64,000 nt of DNA, taken from contig NZ_CP063196.1 of assembly GCF_003574835.2 (NCBI RefSeq), positions 496,001 to 560,000 of the forward strand, in the 5' to 3' direction. This document shows positions 17,128 to 25,779 of the stretch, piece by piece. The first letter of the stretch is position 1. The number at the start of each line of letters is the position of its first letter. The position numbers and the translations under genes were made by a program. The notes beneath the pieces are model-generated. The model was not told where the DNA came from and did no database searches. It saw only the letters and a program-made list of their open reading frames with translations. The DNA is from Thermobifida halotolerans (GTDB taxonomy: Bacteria; Actinomycetota; Actinomycetes; Streptosporangiales; Streptosporangiaceae).

Positions 17128-18882
17128 GTGGCACAACTGCGATTGGCTATGGCCCAGGTCAACCCTACTGTGGGAGACCTGGAAGGAAACTGCGGGATCG
17201 TCGTCGAGCACGCGCGCCGGGCGGCCGAGGCAGGGGCTCACCTGGTGGTGTTTCCCGAGATGATGGTCACCGGATACCCGGTGGAGGACCTCGCGCTGCG
17301 CAGGACCTTCGTCGACGCCTCCATCGAGGCCGTGCACGCCCTGGCCGGGCGGCTCTCCTCCGAGGGACTGGGCGAGCTTCCCGTCGCCGTCGGCTACCTG
17401 AGCCGCCGCAGGGGAGCCGCGACCACCGCGCTGGGCCAGCCGGTCGGGGCCCCGCAGAACGCGGTGGCCCTGCTGCACCGGGGGCGGGCGGTCTTCACCT
17501 CCGCCAAGCACCACCTGCCCAACTACGGGGTGTTCGACGAGTTCCGCCACTTCGTCCCCGGAGACGTCCTCCCGGTGGTGCGGCTGCACGGCATCGACAC
17601 GGCCTTCGTGGTCTGCGAGGACCTGTGGCAGGACGGCGGCCCGGTCGCCGCCGTGCGCGAGTCCGGGGCCACCCTGCTGGTGGTGCTGAACGGGTCGCCG
17701 TACGAGCGCGACAAGGGGGACGCGCGGCTGGAGTTGTGCGCCCGCCGCGCCCGCGAGGCCGACGTGGCACTGGCCTACGTCAACATGGTCGGCGGCCAGG
17801 ACGAACTGGTCTTCGACGGCGACTCCCTGGTCGTGGACGCCGCCGGGGACCTGGTCGCGCGCGCCCCGCGGTTCGAGGAGGCGCTTTTGGTGGCGGACCT
17901 GGAACTGCCGGGGGCGGAGGGACCGGGCATGTGGGGCGCGGCGGCGGAGGCCGACGGCATCACCATCGAACGCCACCTGATCTCCGACTCCCCGCTGCCG
18001 CCCTACCGGCCGCTGCCCAACCCCGTGGCCCCGCGCCCGGACGACCTCGGCGAGGTCTACGCGGCCCTGGTGCTGGCCACCCGCGACTACGTCCGCAAGA
18101 ACCGGTTCCCCTCGGTGATCCTGGGGCTGTCCGGCGGTATCGACTCGGCGCTGACCGCCACCATCGCCGCCGACGCGCTCGGACCGGAGCGGGTCCACGG
18201 CGTGCTCATGCCGAGCCGCTACTCCAGCGACCACTCGGTCTCCGACGCCGAGGAACTGGTGCGCCGCCAGGGGATCAACGGGCGCACCGTCGCGGTGGGG
18301 CCGATGATCGAGGCGTTCGAGAAGGCCGTGGAGATCGACGGTCTGGCCGCGGAGAACCTGCAGGCCCGGGTGCGCGGCCAGTTGCTGATGACGCTGTCCA
18401 ACCAGGAGGGCCACCTGGTGCTGACCACGGGCAACAAGAGCGAGCTGGCGTCGGGCTACTCCACCCTCTACGGCGACTCCGCGGGCGGCTTCGCGCCGAT
18501 CAAGGACGTCTGGAAGACCCTGGTGTGGGAGCTGGCGCGGTGGCGCAACGCCGAGGCCGAGCGGCTGGGGCGGACCCCGCCGATCCCGGAGGAGTCCATC
18601 ACCAAGCCGCCCAGCGCGGAGCTGCGGCCGGGGCAGTTGGACACCGACTCCCTGCCGGACTACCAGATCCTGGACGCGCTGCTGGACGACTACGTGGGCA
18701 CCGACCTGGGGCGTGCCGAGCTGGTCGCGGCCGGACACCACCCCGAACTGGTGGACCGGGTCATCCGCATGGTCGACCGGGCCGAGTACAAGCGCCGCCA
18801 GTACCCGCCGGGACCCAAGATCAGCAAGCGCAACTTCGGTCGGGACCGGCGGTTGCCGATCACCAACCGGTCGACAGTCTGA
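17128..18882 (+). CDS. nadE: glutamine-dependent NAD+ synthetase
   Basis: A 584-residue two-domain cytosolic enzyme making NAD+ from nicotinate adenine dinucleotide, glutamine and ATP. The N-terminal nitrilase/glutaminase domain (1 to about 270) has the Glu-Lys-Cys triad: Glu44 (VFPEMMVTGYP), Lys127 (TSAKHHLPNYG) and Cys163 (VVCEDLWQDG). The C-terminal synthetase domain has the ATP loop SGGIDS at 335-340 and LTTGNKSELASGYSTLYGDS. GTG at 17128 opens MAQLRLAMAQVNP; longer in-frame starts lack family sequence. It is divergent from glnA2, which also uses glutamine. Confidence 0.95.
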   Translation: MAQLRLAMAQVNPTVGDLEGNCGIVVEHARRAAEAGAHLVVFPEMMVTGYPVEDLALRRTFVDASIEAVHALAGRLSSEGLGELPVAVGYLSRRRGAATTALGQPVGAPQNAVALLHRGRAVFTSAKHHLPNYGVFDEFRHFVPGDVLPVVRLHGIDTAFVVCEDLWQDGGPVAAVRESGATLLVVLNGSPYERDKGDARLELCARRAREADVALAYVNMVGGQDELVFDGDSLVVDAAGDLVARAPRFEEALLVADLELPGAEGPGMWGAAAEADGITIERHLISDSPLPPYRPLPNPVAPRPDDLGEVYAALVLATRDYVRKNRFPSVILGLSGGIDSALTATIAADALGPERVHGVLMPSRYSSDHSVSDAEELVRRQGINGRTVAVGPMIEAFEKAVEIDGLAAENLQARVRGQLLMTLSNQEGHLVLTTGNKSELASGYSTLYGDSAGGFAPIKDVWKTLVWELARWRNAEAERLGRTPPIPEESITKPPSAELRPGQLDTDSLPDYQILDALLDDYVGTDLGRAELVAAGHHPELVDRVIRMVDRAEYKRRQYPPGPKISKRNFGRDRRLPITNRSTV

Positions 18883-18890
18883 CCTCCGTT

Positions 18891-18939
18891 GGCTCCGGCG
18901 GCGGTGGAGGCCCGCCCGCGGTCCACCGCCGCCGGAGCC
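18891..18939. terminator. bidirectional terminator after nadE
   Basis: An 18-bp perfect stem, 18891-18908 with 18922-18939 (GGCTCCGGCGGCGGTGGA on the left), and a 13-nt loop, placed between nadE and the converging small membrane gene. Confidence 0.8.
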
Positions 18940-18943
18940 GTTC

Positions 18944-19282
18944 TCACCAGAACACGGCCACGCCGATGTTGAGCAGGGTCAGCAGACCGGCGGCCAGCGC
19001 CAGGCGCGGGGAGGGCCCGCGCACGTTGAGGACGGCCAGCACGACCACGGCGAGGTTCACGACCAGTTTGACGCCGATCTTGACGTGGTCGACGGCGCCG
19101 AGGTCGCCCATCTCCCGCAGGCCCACCAGCAGCAGGCCGATGACCAACTGGGTCAGGGCGCTGTGCAGCAGCACCTTGGGGGCCTTGGCGTAACCGCCCA
19201 TCTGCTGCATCAGCCAGCCGGAGACGATCCCGGCCAGGGCCACGAAGTGAAGGAAGACAAGCGCGGAGTAGACGATTTCCAT
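18944..19282 (-). CDS. small four-helix membrane protein
   Basis: A 112-residue protein, MEIVYSALVFLHFVALAGIV onward, with four hydrophobic segments (about 3-24, 38-57, 65-86 and 91-111) and few charges between. His in FLHFVAL and LLHSALTQLVIG recalls small heme- or quinone-associated membrane proteins, but I cannot assign a family. ATG 19282 follows GGGG; another possible start is 9 bp upstream. A perfect palindrome at 19295-19309 overlaps its likely promoter, so it is probably under a dedicated regulator. Confidence 0.65.
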   Translation of the reverse strand: MEIVYSALVFLHFVALAGIVSGWLMQQMGGYAKAPKVLLHSALTQLVIGLLLVGLREMGDLGAVDHVKIGVKLVVNLAVVVLAVLNVRGPSPRLALAAGLLTLLNIGVAVFW

Positions 19283-19294
19283 ACCCCGCACACT

Positions 19295-19315
19295 ACTACG
19301 TCACGTAGTTGTCAA
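19295..19315 (-). promoter_or_regulatory. -35 box with 15-bp palindromic operator
   Basis: On the minus strand TTGACA (19310-19315) is followed directly by ACTACGT-G-ACGTAGT (19295-19309), a perfect 7-1-7 palindrome, 13 bp before the gene's ATG. A bound dimer would block RNA polymerase. The -10 is not clear. Confidence 0.55.
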
Positions 19316-19344
19316 TTTCCGGGCAACGGCGCTTTCCGGACGGT

Positions 19345-19382
19345 GCGGTGCCGCCCCGGGAGGGGAGCCGGGGCGGCACCGC
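19345..19382 (-). terminator. terminator downstream of the alpha-amylase gene
   Basis: GCGGTGCCGCCCC (19345-19357) pairs perfectly with 19370-19382 (13 bp, 12-nt loop), about 120 bp past the amylase stop. Confidence 0.7.
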
Positions 19383-19501
19383 GGGAGAGGGACACGGCGG
19401 GCGGGGGATCACGGGAGGGGGTGCGCCACCCGCCGACGCCTGCTTCGGACCGGCCGGTCACCTCCTTTCCGAAGGGGTCCGGGCGGTGGTCGGGAGGCGG
19501 C

Positions 19502-21322
19502 TCACCGCCAGGAGCCGGTGAAGGTCCGGGAGCAGCCGCCGCTGTCGTCGGCCACGGCGGACCTGTTGTCCCCGTTCTCCCACTCCACGGTGCCGTCGGG
19601 GTTGATCTTGACGTACTTGTAGTCGAACCGGGTCCCCTCGGGGAGGGAGACCTGTCCCTTCCAGACGGGGTAGGTGCTCCCGTCGGTGTTGAGCTTCAGG
19701 CCGTCGGCGGGGTTCCAGGAGCCCAGTTCGGGGATGGAGCCCACCACGTGGACCTCCTGGCCGTACCAGGTGGTGACGGTGGCGTCGAAGCGGGAGTCGA
19801 TGACGGAGCACTCGCCGCCCGGGGGAGGCGGTTCGGAGGAGCAGCCGTCGGGGTCCTCGCACTCGCCCAGGGCCCCGACGTGCAGCGCGACCGCGCCGTT
19901 GGCCGGGACGGAGGCGGTGAACCGGCCGTCGGACACCTCATAACTGGGCGCGTCGCACACGCCGTCGACGAAGGTGCCGTTGGCCACGTCGCAGTAGGTC
20001 CCGTCGGGCAGGTCGGTGGAGAAGGTGCGCGTCCAGGCGCTGCCCGTGGCGTTGAAGGCGGCGTAGCCCGCGGAACCGCGCGCGAACGCCAGCCGTCCGT
20101 CGCCGTCGGTGACGGTGCCGCCGATGCCGTGCCCGTCCACCGCGTTGCGGAAGGACACCATGCCCGCGACGGCGCGGTGCTCGCACACCCACCGCGAGGC
20201 GGAGCAGTCGGTGGGGTCGGTGGTGCCGTCCGCGCTCATGGGCGGTCCCGTGTCGGTGCTGCCGGACCAGGTGTAGCTGGACATCACCTTGGGGGTGCCG
20301 TAGGGGTGGGCCAGCATGAACGACTGCGCCAGGTCGTAGCGCGCCCCGTCGGTGTGGGTGAGGATCGGGTCGCTGCGCTGGGTGTCGTGGTTGGCGACGA
20401 ACACCACGGCCTTGTCACCCGGGGTCAGACCGCCGCCCAGTCCGCTCAGGTGGGCGATGTTGCCGTCGTCGAAGGCGTGGCTGATGTCGCGGTGGTACTG
20501 GAACTCGGTGACGTCCCCCATGGGGGTGTAGGAGCCGGTGCCGATCGTGCCGTCGGCGATGACCTCCTGGAAGACGTACGGCTTGCCGCCGCCCCAGTCG
20601 GCGTGGACGTCGTCCAGCCGCGAGACGATCGCCTGGACGTCGGCCTCGGGCACGTGCTTGGCCGCGTCGAGGCGGAAGCCCGCCACGCCGATGCCGACCA
20701 GGTCGTTGAGGTAGGCCGCGACCCGGTCGCGGACGTGGTCGGAGGAGGTGTCCAGGTCGGACAGTCCGACCAGTTCGCAGTTCTGCACCTCCCACTTGTC
20801 GTTCCAGTTGGCGATGTCGCGGCGGCAGTCGCCGAAGTGCTGGCTCTGGTAGATGCCCGGGTAGTCGTACTTGCTGTAGCTGGACCCCGCGCTGCCGGGG
20901 CCGGCGCCGATGGAACCGGTGCCGCTCATGTGGTTGATGATCGCGTCGACGTAGATCTTCACCCCGGCGTCGCGGCAGCGGTCGACCATGTCGACGAAGT
21001 CGGCCCGGGTGCCGCGGCGGGTCTGGTCGAGTCGGTAGGAGACCGGCTGGTAGTCCTGCCACCAGGGGTAGCCCTGGCCGGACAGCACCACGTGCTCCTG
21101 CGGCGGTGAGACCTGCACCGCGCCGAACCCGTTGGGGCCCAGTGTGCTCTCGCACTCCTCGGCGACCGACTCCCAGCGCCACTGGAAGAGGTGGACGATG
21201 ACGTCCCTGTCCCCGGACGGCGCGGCATGAGCGGGGGAGGCCGCGACGGTCAGGGGGATCAGGGACAACGCGAAGCCCAGCACGGCCGCGAGTACCGCGG
21301 CCAGGGGTCTGCGAACTCCCAT
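19502..21322 (-). CDS. secreted alpha-amylase, GH13 with C-terminal CBM20
   Basis: A 606-residue exported starch-degrading enzyme. The signal peptide is about residues 1-34 (ending SPAHA-AP). The GH13 catalytic barrel has the four conserved regions: VDAIINHM (125-132), GFRLDAAKH with nucleophile Asp219, FQEVIAD with acid/base Glu253, and FVANHDTQ with Asp313. A starch-binding CBM20 domain covers about 505-606 (VVGSIPELGSWNPADGLKL, FDYKYVKINPDGTVEWE). The linker is Pro-rich with PPPPGGE. ATG 21322 has GGAG 7 nt upstream. It strongly resembles the alpha-amylases of thermophilic Thermobifida/Thermomonospora. Mal-type operator repeats lie upstream at 21354-21401. Confidence 0.95.
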   Translation of the reverse strand: MGVRRPLAAVLAAVLGFALSLIPLTVAASPAHAAPSGDRDVIVHLFQWRWESVAEECESTLGPNGFGAVQVSPPQEHVVLSGQGYPWWQDYQPVSYRLDQTRRGTRADFVDMVDRCRDAGVKIYVDAIINHMSGTGSIGAGPGSAGSSYSKYDYPGIYQSQHFGDCRRDIANWNDKWEVQNCELVGLSDLDTSSDHVRDRVAAYLNDLVGIGVAGFRLDAAKHVPEADVQAIVSRLDDVHADWGGGKPYVFQEVIADGTIGTGSYTPMGDVTEFQYHRDISHAFDDGNIAHLSGLGGGLTPGDKAVVFVANHDTQRSDPILTHTDGARYDLAQSFMLAHPYGTPKVMSSYTWSGSTDTGPPMSADGTTDPTDCSASRWVCEHRAVAGMVSFRNAVDGHGIGGTVTDGDGRLAFARGSAGYAAFNATGSAWTRTFSTDLPDGTYCDVANGTFVDGVCDAPSYEVSDGRFTASVPANGAVALHVGALGECEDPDGCSSEPPPPGGECSVIDSRFDATVTTWYGQEVHVVGSIPELGSWNPADGLKLNTDGSTYPVWKGQVSLPEGTRFDYKYVKINPDGTVEWENGDNRSAVADDSGGCSRTFTGSWR

Positions 21323-21353
21323 CAAACGCTCCAATACGGATAGGGGATCCACT

Positions 21354-21401
21354 CCTGAAAGCTGCCTTGCAGTTTGTGCAAGCTTTGCAAGAACTTTCAG
21401 G
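21354..21401 (-). promoter_or_regulatory. maltose-type operator upstream of the amylase gene
   Basis: On the minus strand this region contains CTTGCAAAG then CTTGCA, a 9-bp-spaced direct repeat (21377-21391), and the inverted copy TGCAAG (21366-21371). All are enclosed by perfect 8-bp arms CCTGAAAG/CTTTCAGG (21394-21401 and 21354-21361). Repeated CTTGCA hexamers are the known target type of the LacI-family regulator MalR/Reg1 at Streptomyces amylase promoters. It lies 32 bp upstream of the ATG. Confidence 0.65.
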
Positions 21402-21906
21402 GTGAGACGAAGATAACAACCGGCGGTCGGTTTGTGAACCGTCGCCCGTGGAATCTCGCTGATTGTCCGAAAGTGGGAGTTTGTGGGGGTTTTGTCGGGA
21501 TCACGAAGGGGGAAGGTGGCGGGAAGAAGCGGGGGAAGAGGCGTAGAGCGTTTGAGAAATGCCCGCAAAAACCGCAACAACTTGCAGAAATCTCGCTGTG
21601 AGAAGCGACCGGCCGAGACACGGAGGGAGCGCCCGGGACACGCTCCCGACCCCCCGGGGGGGGAGTGCCGAGTGGCCCGGGCCTGGGGCCGAGGTCACCT
21701 GAAACCCTCCTTCGGGGGGTGAGGCCACACGACACCCTAGGGCCCGGGCCACCCGAAAACCCCTTGGGTCCGGTGCTGCGCGGTCCTCTTCCGCCCGGGG
21801 CACCCGGAATCCCCTGGGCCGGGCCGCCCGAAGGCTCCTCCCCGGACTCCCGGGGCCGGTTCCGGTTCCTCCGGGTGCCCGTCCGGCACCGCGCCCCGCG
21901 AAGCGC
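21402..21906. other. 505-bp non-coding region between glnE and the amylase gene
   Basis: No gene seen. The half nearest the amylase is less GC-rich and holds one more CTTGCAG hexamer (21581-21587). The glnE-proximal half has a C6-G8 run (21650-21663) and four degenerate copies of a motif like GGGCCACCCGAAAACCCC at about 21691, 21746, 21798 and 21821. Confidence 0.5.
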
Positions 21907-24900
21907 TCAGCTGTCGTAGAACACGCGCTCCATCACCGCCCGGGCGCGGCGGGTGGCCCGGCGGTACTCCTCCACCATCAGCTCGCCCGGACCCGCCTCG
22001 CTGTCGTCGGCCCGGTACCCCAAGGCTCCCGCGATCGCGGTGCGCTCCCGCAGATCCGTCGGAATGGAGTCGCCGCCCCTGCCGCGGACCAGGGTGACCG
22101 CGCCGCGCACCCGCGACGCCAGCCGCCAGGCCACCTCCAGCGTCGCACCGTCGTCGGGATCCAGCAGGCCGCCGCGCACCGCGGCGTTCAACGCCTGCAA
22201 CGTCCCCGTGGTGCGCAGCTCCGGAACCGCGTGGGCGTGCCGCAACTGGAGCAGTTGCACCGTCCACTCCACGTCCGAGAGCCCGCCCCGGCCCAGCTTC
22301 GTGTGCAGGGTGGGGTCGGCGCCACGCGGCAGCCGCTCGGCCTCCATCCGCGCCTTGAGCCGCCGGATCTCCCGCAGCGCCTGGTCGCTGGGACCGCCCT
22401 CGGGGTAGCGGATCGGGTCGATCAGCGCCGTGAACCGCTCACCCAGCCCCGCGTCCCCGGCCACCGGCATCGCACGCAGCAGCGCCTGGCTCTCCCAGCT
22501 CGACGCCCAGCGCGTGTAGTAGGCCGCGTAGGAGTCGAAGGTCCGCACCATCGGCCCGCTCTTTCCCTCGGGGCGCAGCGCCGCGTCCAGGCGCACCGGA
22601 GGCTCGGCCGCGGGCAGTTCCAGCAGCCGGGCCAGCTCCCGCACGATCGCCCCGGCGGTGGCCGCGGCCTCCGCCGGATCGGCTCCCGGCAGCGGGTCGT
22701 GCACGTACATCACGTCCGCGTCGCTGGTGTAGCTCAACTCGTTGCCGCCGAACCGCCCCATCGCGATCACGCACATCCGGGTGCACGGCTCCGCGCCGCG
22801 CTGGTGGGCGACCCGCTCGGTCGCCGCCCGCAGCGCCGCGTCGATGGTGACCGACGCGATCGCGGTCAGCGCGTCGCCGACCCCGTCGATGTCGGTCACC
22901 CCCAGCAGGTCGGCGGCGGCGGTGCGCAGCAGTTCCCGGCGGCGCAGCGCACGCACCCCGGCCACCTGGTTCTCCGCCGTGTCGTGCCGCCGCAGCGCCG
23001 CGTTTGCCTCGGCGATCAGCTCGGCGTCGCGGCGCTGCGCGAGGTCGGCGTCGTCGGCGAGCAGCGCCACCGCCTCCGGCGCGCGCAGCAGCAGGTCGGT
23101 GACGTAGCGGCTGGTGCCCAGCAGGTAGGCCATCCGCTCGGCCACCCGGATGTCGTCGCGGAGCAGCCGCAGATACCACGGGGTGGTCCCCAGCGCGTCG
23201 CTGACCTGCCGGAACCCCAGAAGTCCGGCGTCGGGGGCGGGCGAGTCGGCGAACCAGCCCAGCATCACCGGCAGCAGGGTGCGCTGGATGGCCGCGCGCC
23301 GCGTCACCCCGGAGGTGAGGGCCTCCAGGTGGCGCAGGGCCCCCGCCGGGTCGAGGAAGCCCAGCGCCTCCAGTCGGGTGCGCGCCTGTTCGGGGGAGAG
23401 TCGCGCCTCGTCCTCGGGCAGCCGCGCCACCGCCTTGAGCAGCGGCTGGTAGAACAGCTTCTCGTGCAGGCGACGCACCTCACCGGCGCGCCGCCGCCAG
23501 GTGGCGGCCAGGTCGGTGACCGGGTTGGCGGTGAAGCCCAGCGACCGGCCCAGACGGCGCAGCTCCTGCTGGCCGCTCTCGGTCCGCGAGTCGGGCAGCA
23601 GATGGGTGCGGCGCAGCCGGTGCAGCTGGAGCAGGTGCTCCACGCGGCGTAGGAACCGGTAGGAGTCGGCCATTCCGGCGGCGTCCTGGCGGCCCACGTA
23701 GCCGCCCCTGGACAGCGCCTCCAGGGCCTCCAGGGTGTTGCCCGAACGCAGGGAGTCGTCACCGCGGCCGTGGACCAGTTGCAGCAGCTGCACCGCGAAC
23801 TCGATGTCGCGCAGCCCGCCCCGGCCCAGCTTGAGCTGCCGGTCCACCTCGGTGTGCGGAATGTGCGACTCCACCCGGCGGCGCATCGCCTGCACGTCCT
23901 CGACGAAGTTCGGCCGTCCCGCCGCCTGCCACACCATGGGGCTGATCGCCCTGGCGTAGGCCGCTCCCAGTTCGGCGTCCCCGGCGATGGGGCGGGCCTT
24001 GAGCAGCGCCTGGAACTCCCAGGTCTTGGCCCAGCGCTCGTAGTAGGCGACGTGACCGGCGAGGGGGCGCACCAGCGGCCCGTTCCTGCCGTCGGGGCGC
24101 AGCGCCGCGTCGACCTCCCACAGGGTGCCCTCGGCGTCGGTCTGGCGGGGGATCTCCATCATCGCGGCGGCCAGCCGGGTGGCCGCCTCCAGCGCCGCGT
24201 GCTCGTCGGAGAAGCCGTCGGCGGGTTCGGCGACGAAGACCACGTCCACGTCGCTGACGTAGTTGAGTTCCCGGCCGCCGCACTTGCCCATGCCGATCAC
24301 CGCGAGCCGGCAGCGCGCGGCGTCCTTCGGGAACCGGGCGCGGGCGACGGCCAGCGACCCCTCCAGCACGGCCGCGGCCAGGTCGGCCAGCTCGGTGGCG
24401 ACCTCCTTCAGGTCCTGCACCCCGGTGAGGTCGCGTCCGGCCAGCCGCAGCACCCGCCGCCGGTAGGCCAGCCGCAGGGCGTGGGTCACCTCGGCCACGT
24501 CGAAGGCCGACAGGTCGGCCGTCGGCGCGGGAGAGTTCGGGTCGGCGCCGACCACGTGCAGCAGTCCCGCGCGCAACTCCTCGGCGTCGGGCAGGCGGGC
24601 GGCGTCGGCGCCGCGCAGCTCCCTCCAGTCGCCGGGGTGGCGCACCAGGTGGTCGGCGAGCGCGCGGCTGGCGCCCAGCACCCGGATCAGCCGGTCCCGC
24701 AGGTCCGCGTCGTCGAGCAGGGCGGTGCGCAGATCCGCCGCCTCCTCGGAGCGTTCCACGATCCTGCCCAGTCCCAGCAGGGCCAGGTCGGGGTCGGCGG
24801 ACCGGCTGATGGCGTCCACGACCGGCTCGTGCGCGACGGGGTCCAGCCCCGCCTCCGTCAACAACCGCGCCGCGCGCGCCGCGTCGCCGAACCCCCGGCG

Positions 24901-24945
24901 GGCCAGCGCGCCCACGCTCATTCCCGTGCTGTCCCGAGTCGCCAC
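21907..24945 (-). CDS. glnE: bifunctional glutamine synthetase adenylyltransferase/deadenylylase
   Basis: A 1012-residue enzyme that adenylylates and deadenylylates GlnA according to nitrogen status. It has two nucleotidyltransferase halves with Gly/Asp signatures: GMGKCGGRELNYVSDVDVVF (about residues 240-260) and MGRFGGNELSYTSDADVMYV (about 725-745). Each is followed by an all-helical domain with KLGRGGLRDIEFAVQLLQL or KLGRGGLSDVEWTVQLLQL. Length fits actinobacterial GlnE. The start may be GTG 24945 or ATG 24921; neither has a clear ribosome binding site. Its target is most likely the GlnA at 25780-27204. Confidence 0.95.
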   Translation of the reverse strand: MATRDSTGMSVGALARRGFGDAARAARLLTEAGLDPVAHEPVVDAISRSADPDLALLGLGRIVERSEEAADLRTALLDDADLRDRLIRVLGASRALADHLVRHPGDWRELRGADAARLPDAEELRAGLLHVVGADPNSPAPTADLSAFDVAEVTHALRLAYRRRVLRLAGRDLTGVQDLKEVATELADLAAAVLEGSLAVARARFPKDAARCRLAVIGMGKCGGRELNYVSDVDVVFVAEPADGFSDEHAALEAATRLAAAMMEIPRQTDAEGTLWEVDAALRPDGRNGPLVRPLAGHVAYYERWAKTWEFQALLKARPIAGDAELGAAYARAISPMVWQAAGRPNFVEDVQAMRRRVESHIPHTEVDRQLKLGRGGLRDIEFAVQLLQLVHGRGDDSLRSGNTLEALEALSRGGYVGRQDAAGMADSYRFLRRVEHLLQLHRLRRTHLLPDSRTESGQQELRRLGRSLGFTANPVTDLAATWRRRAGEVRRLHEKLFYQPLLKAVARLPEDEARLSPEQARTRLEALGFLDPAGALRHLEALTSGVTRRAAIQRTLLPVMLGWFADSPAPDAGLLGFRQVSDALGTTPWYLRLLRDDIRVAERMAYLLGTSRYVTDLLLRAPEAVALLADDADLAQRRDAELIAEANAALRRHDTAENQVAGVRALRRRELLRTAAADLLGVTDIDGVGDALTAIASVTIDAALRAATERVAHQRGAEPCTRMCVIAMGRFGGNELSYTSDADVMYVHDPLPGADPAEAAATAGAIVRELARLLELPAAEPPVRLDAALRPEGKSGPMVRTFDSYAAYYTRWASSWESQALLRAMPVAGDAGLGERFTALIDPIRYPEGGPSDQALREIRRLKARMEAERLPRGADPTLHTKLGRGGLSDVEWTVQLLQLRHAHAVPELRTTGTLQALNAAVRGGLLDPDDGATLEVAWRLASRVRGAVTLVRGRGGDSIPTDLRERTAIAGALGYRADDSEAGPGELMVEEYRRATRRARAVMERVFYDS

Positions 24946-25032
24946 ACGACAACGGTAGCCCGCGCGGGTGCGGCGGGCGGCACCCGAGGGGGACAAACGC
25001 GGACCGCCCCGCGCGAAAAGGCGCGTCCACCG

Positions 25033-25065
25033 GGATGGACACTGGGTGCCGTCGGTTGTCCGTCC
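25033..25065 (+). promoter_or_regulatory. leader hairpin of the SMR exporter gene
   Basis: GGATGGACA (25033-25041) can pair over all nine positions, including one G-U, with TGTCCGTCC (25057-25065) around a 15-nt loop. It ends 20 nt before the ATG, just ahead of the ribosome binding site CTGGAG. It could be a regulatory RNA element. It does not match the guanidine riboswitch consensus I know. Confidence 0.4.
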
Positions 25066-25085
25066 GCGTTCTTCTGGAGTGCTCC

Positions 25086-25409
25086 ATGCAGTGGCTGCTG
25101 CTCGTCGGCGCGATCCTCGCCGAGGTGACCGGGACGATCTCCCTCCGGTTCTCGGAGGGATTCACCCGACCGCTGCCCTCGGTGGTCACGCTCGTGGGCT
25201 ACGGAGTGGCGTTCTACCTGCTCGCTCAGGTGCTCAAGCTGGGCATGGGGGTGGGCGTCGCCTACGGCATCTGGTCGGCGCTGGGCGTGACCCTGGTCGC
25301 GCTCATCGGCGCCCTCTTCCTGGGCGACACCCTCACCTGGGTGCAGGTCTGCGGCATCGTCCTGGTGATCGCGGGCGTGGCCGCCCTGGAACTGGGCGCG
25401 GCGCACTGA
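25086..25409 (+). CDS. small multidrug resistance (SMR) family efflux protein
   Basis: A 107-residue, four-helix membrane protein that works as a dual-topology dimer exchanging protons for cations. The essential Glu lies in helix 1 (VGAILAEVTGTISLRFSEGF). The family glycines and YGIWSALGVTLVALIGALFLGD are present, as is the final helix VCGIVLVIAGVAALELG. ATG 25086 follows CTGGAG. SMR proteins export quaternary ammonium compounds or guanidinium, and sequence alone does not separate these. A stable leader hairpin upstream suggests regulation at the RNA level. Confidence 0.9.
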   Translation: MQWLLLVGAILAEVTGTISLRFSEGFTRPLPSVVTLVGYGVAFYLLAQVLKLGMGVGVAYGIWSALGVTLVALIGALFLGDTLTWVQVCGIVLVIAGVAALELGAAH

Positions 25410-25438
25410 GAAGCGGTGCCTCGCGCCCAGAAGACCGT

Positions 25439-25475
25439 GCCCCGGGCGGCGTGCTGCGCACAGGCGCCCCGGGGC
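25439..25475 (+). terminator. possible terminator after the SMR gene
   Basis: GCCCCGGG (25439-25446) pairs with CCCGGGGC (25468-25475) around a 21-nt loop, 30 bp past the stop. The region up to 25710 otherwise shows nothing I can identify. Confidence 0.4.
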
Positions 25476-25710
25476 TCACGGGGCCGACCGTATCACCCGT
25501 GGTGGCCGGTGAGCGGAGACGACGGAGAGGCGGCGGAAATCTCGGGGAAGCGGGGGCGCGATCGGTTCTCTCCGAGCGGATGCGGCCCCGCCCGCCTCCC
25601 CGAGGACTGCCGAACCGTACCGGCGAAGCCGCGGCCACCCGGGAACCGCGGGAGATCCTGGCGCCGCTGCTGATGACCGGGGCGGTCGGGACGCGGATGC
25701 GAGGAACGCG

Positions 25711-25744
25711 GCGGGGCCGCCCTCCCAGAGGAGGGCGGCCCCGC
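25711..25744 (-). terminator. terminator downstream of glnA
   Basis: A 15-bp perfect stem (25711-25725 with 25730-25744) and CAGA loop, 35 bp after the glnA stop. Confidence 0.75.
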
Positions 25745-25779
25745 CCGAAGGTTCACCGCGCCCGGACGGTGCCCCTCGA

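Noticed and set aside
25033-25085. A known guanidine riboswitch before the SMR gene
   Set aside because: The ACGR loops of the type II class and the pseudoknot core of type III are absent; only an unclassified hairpin is supported.
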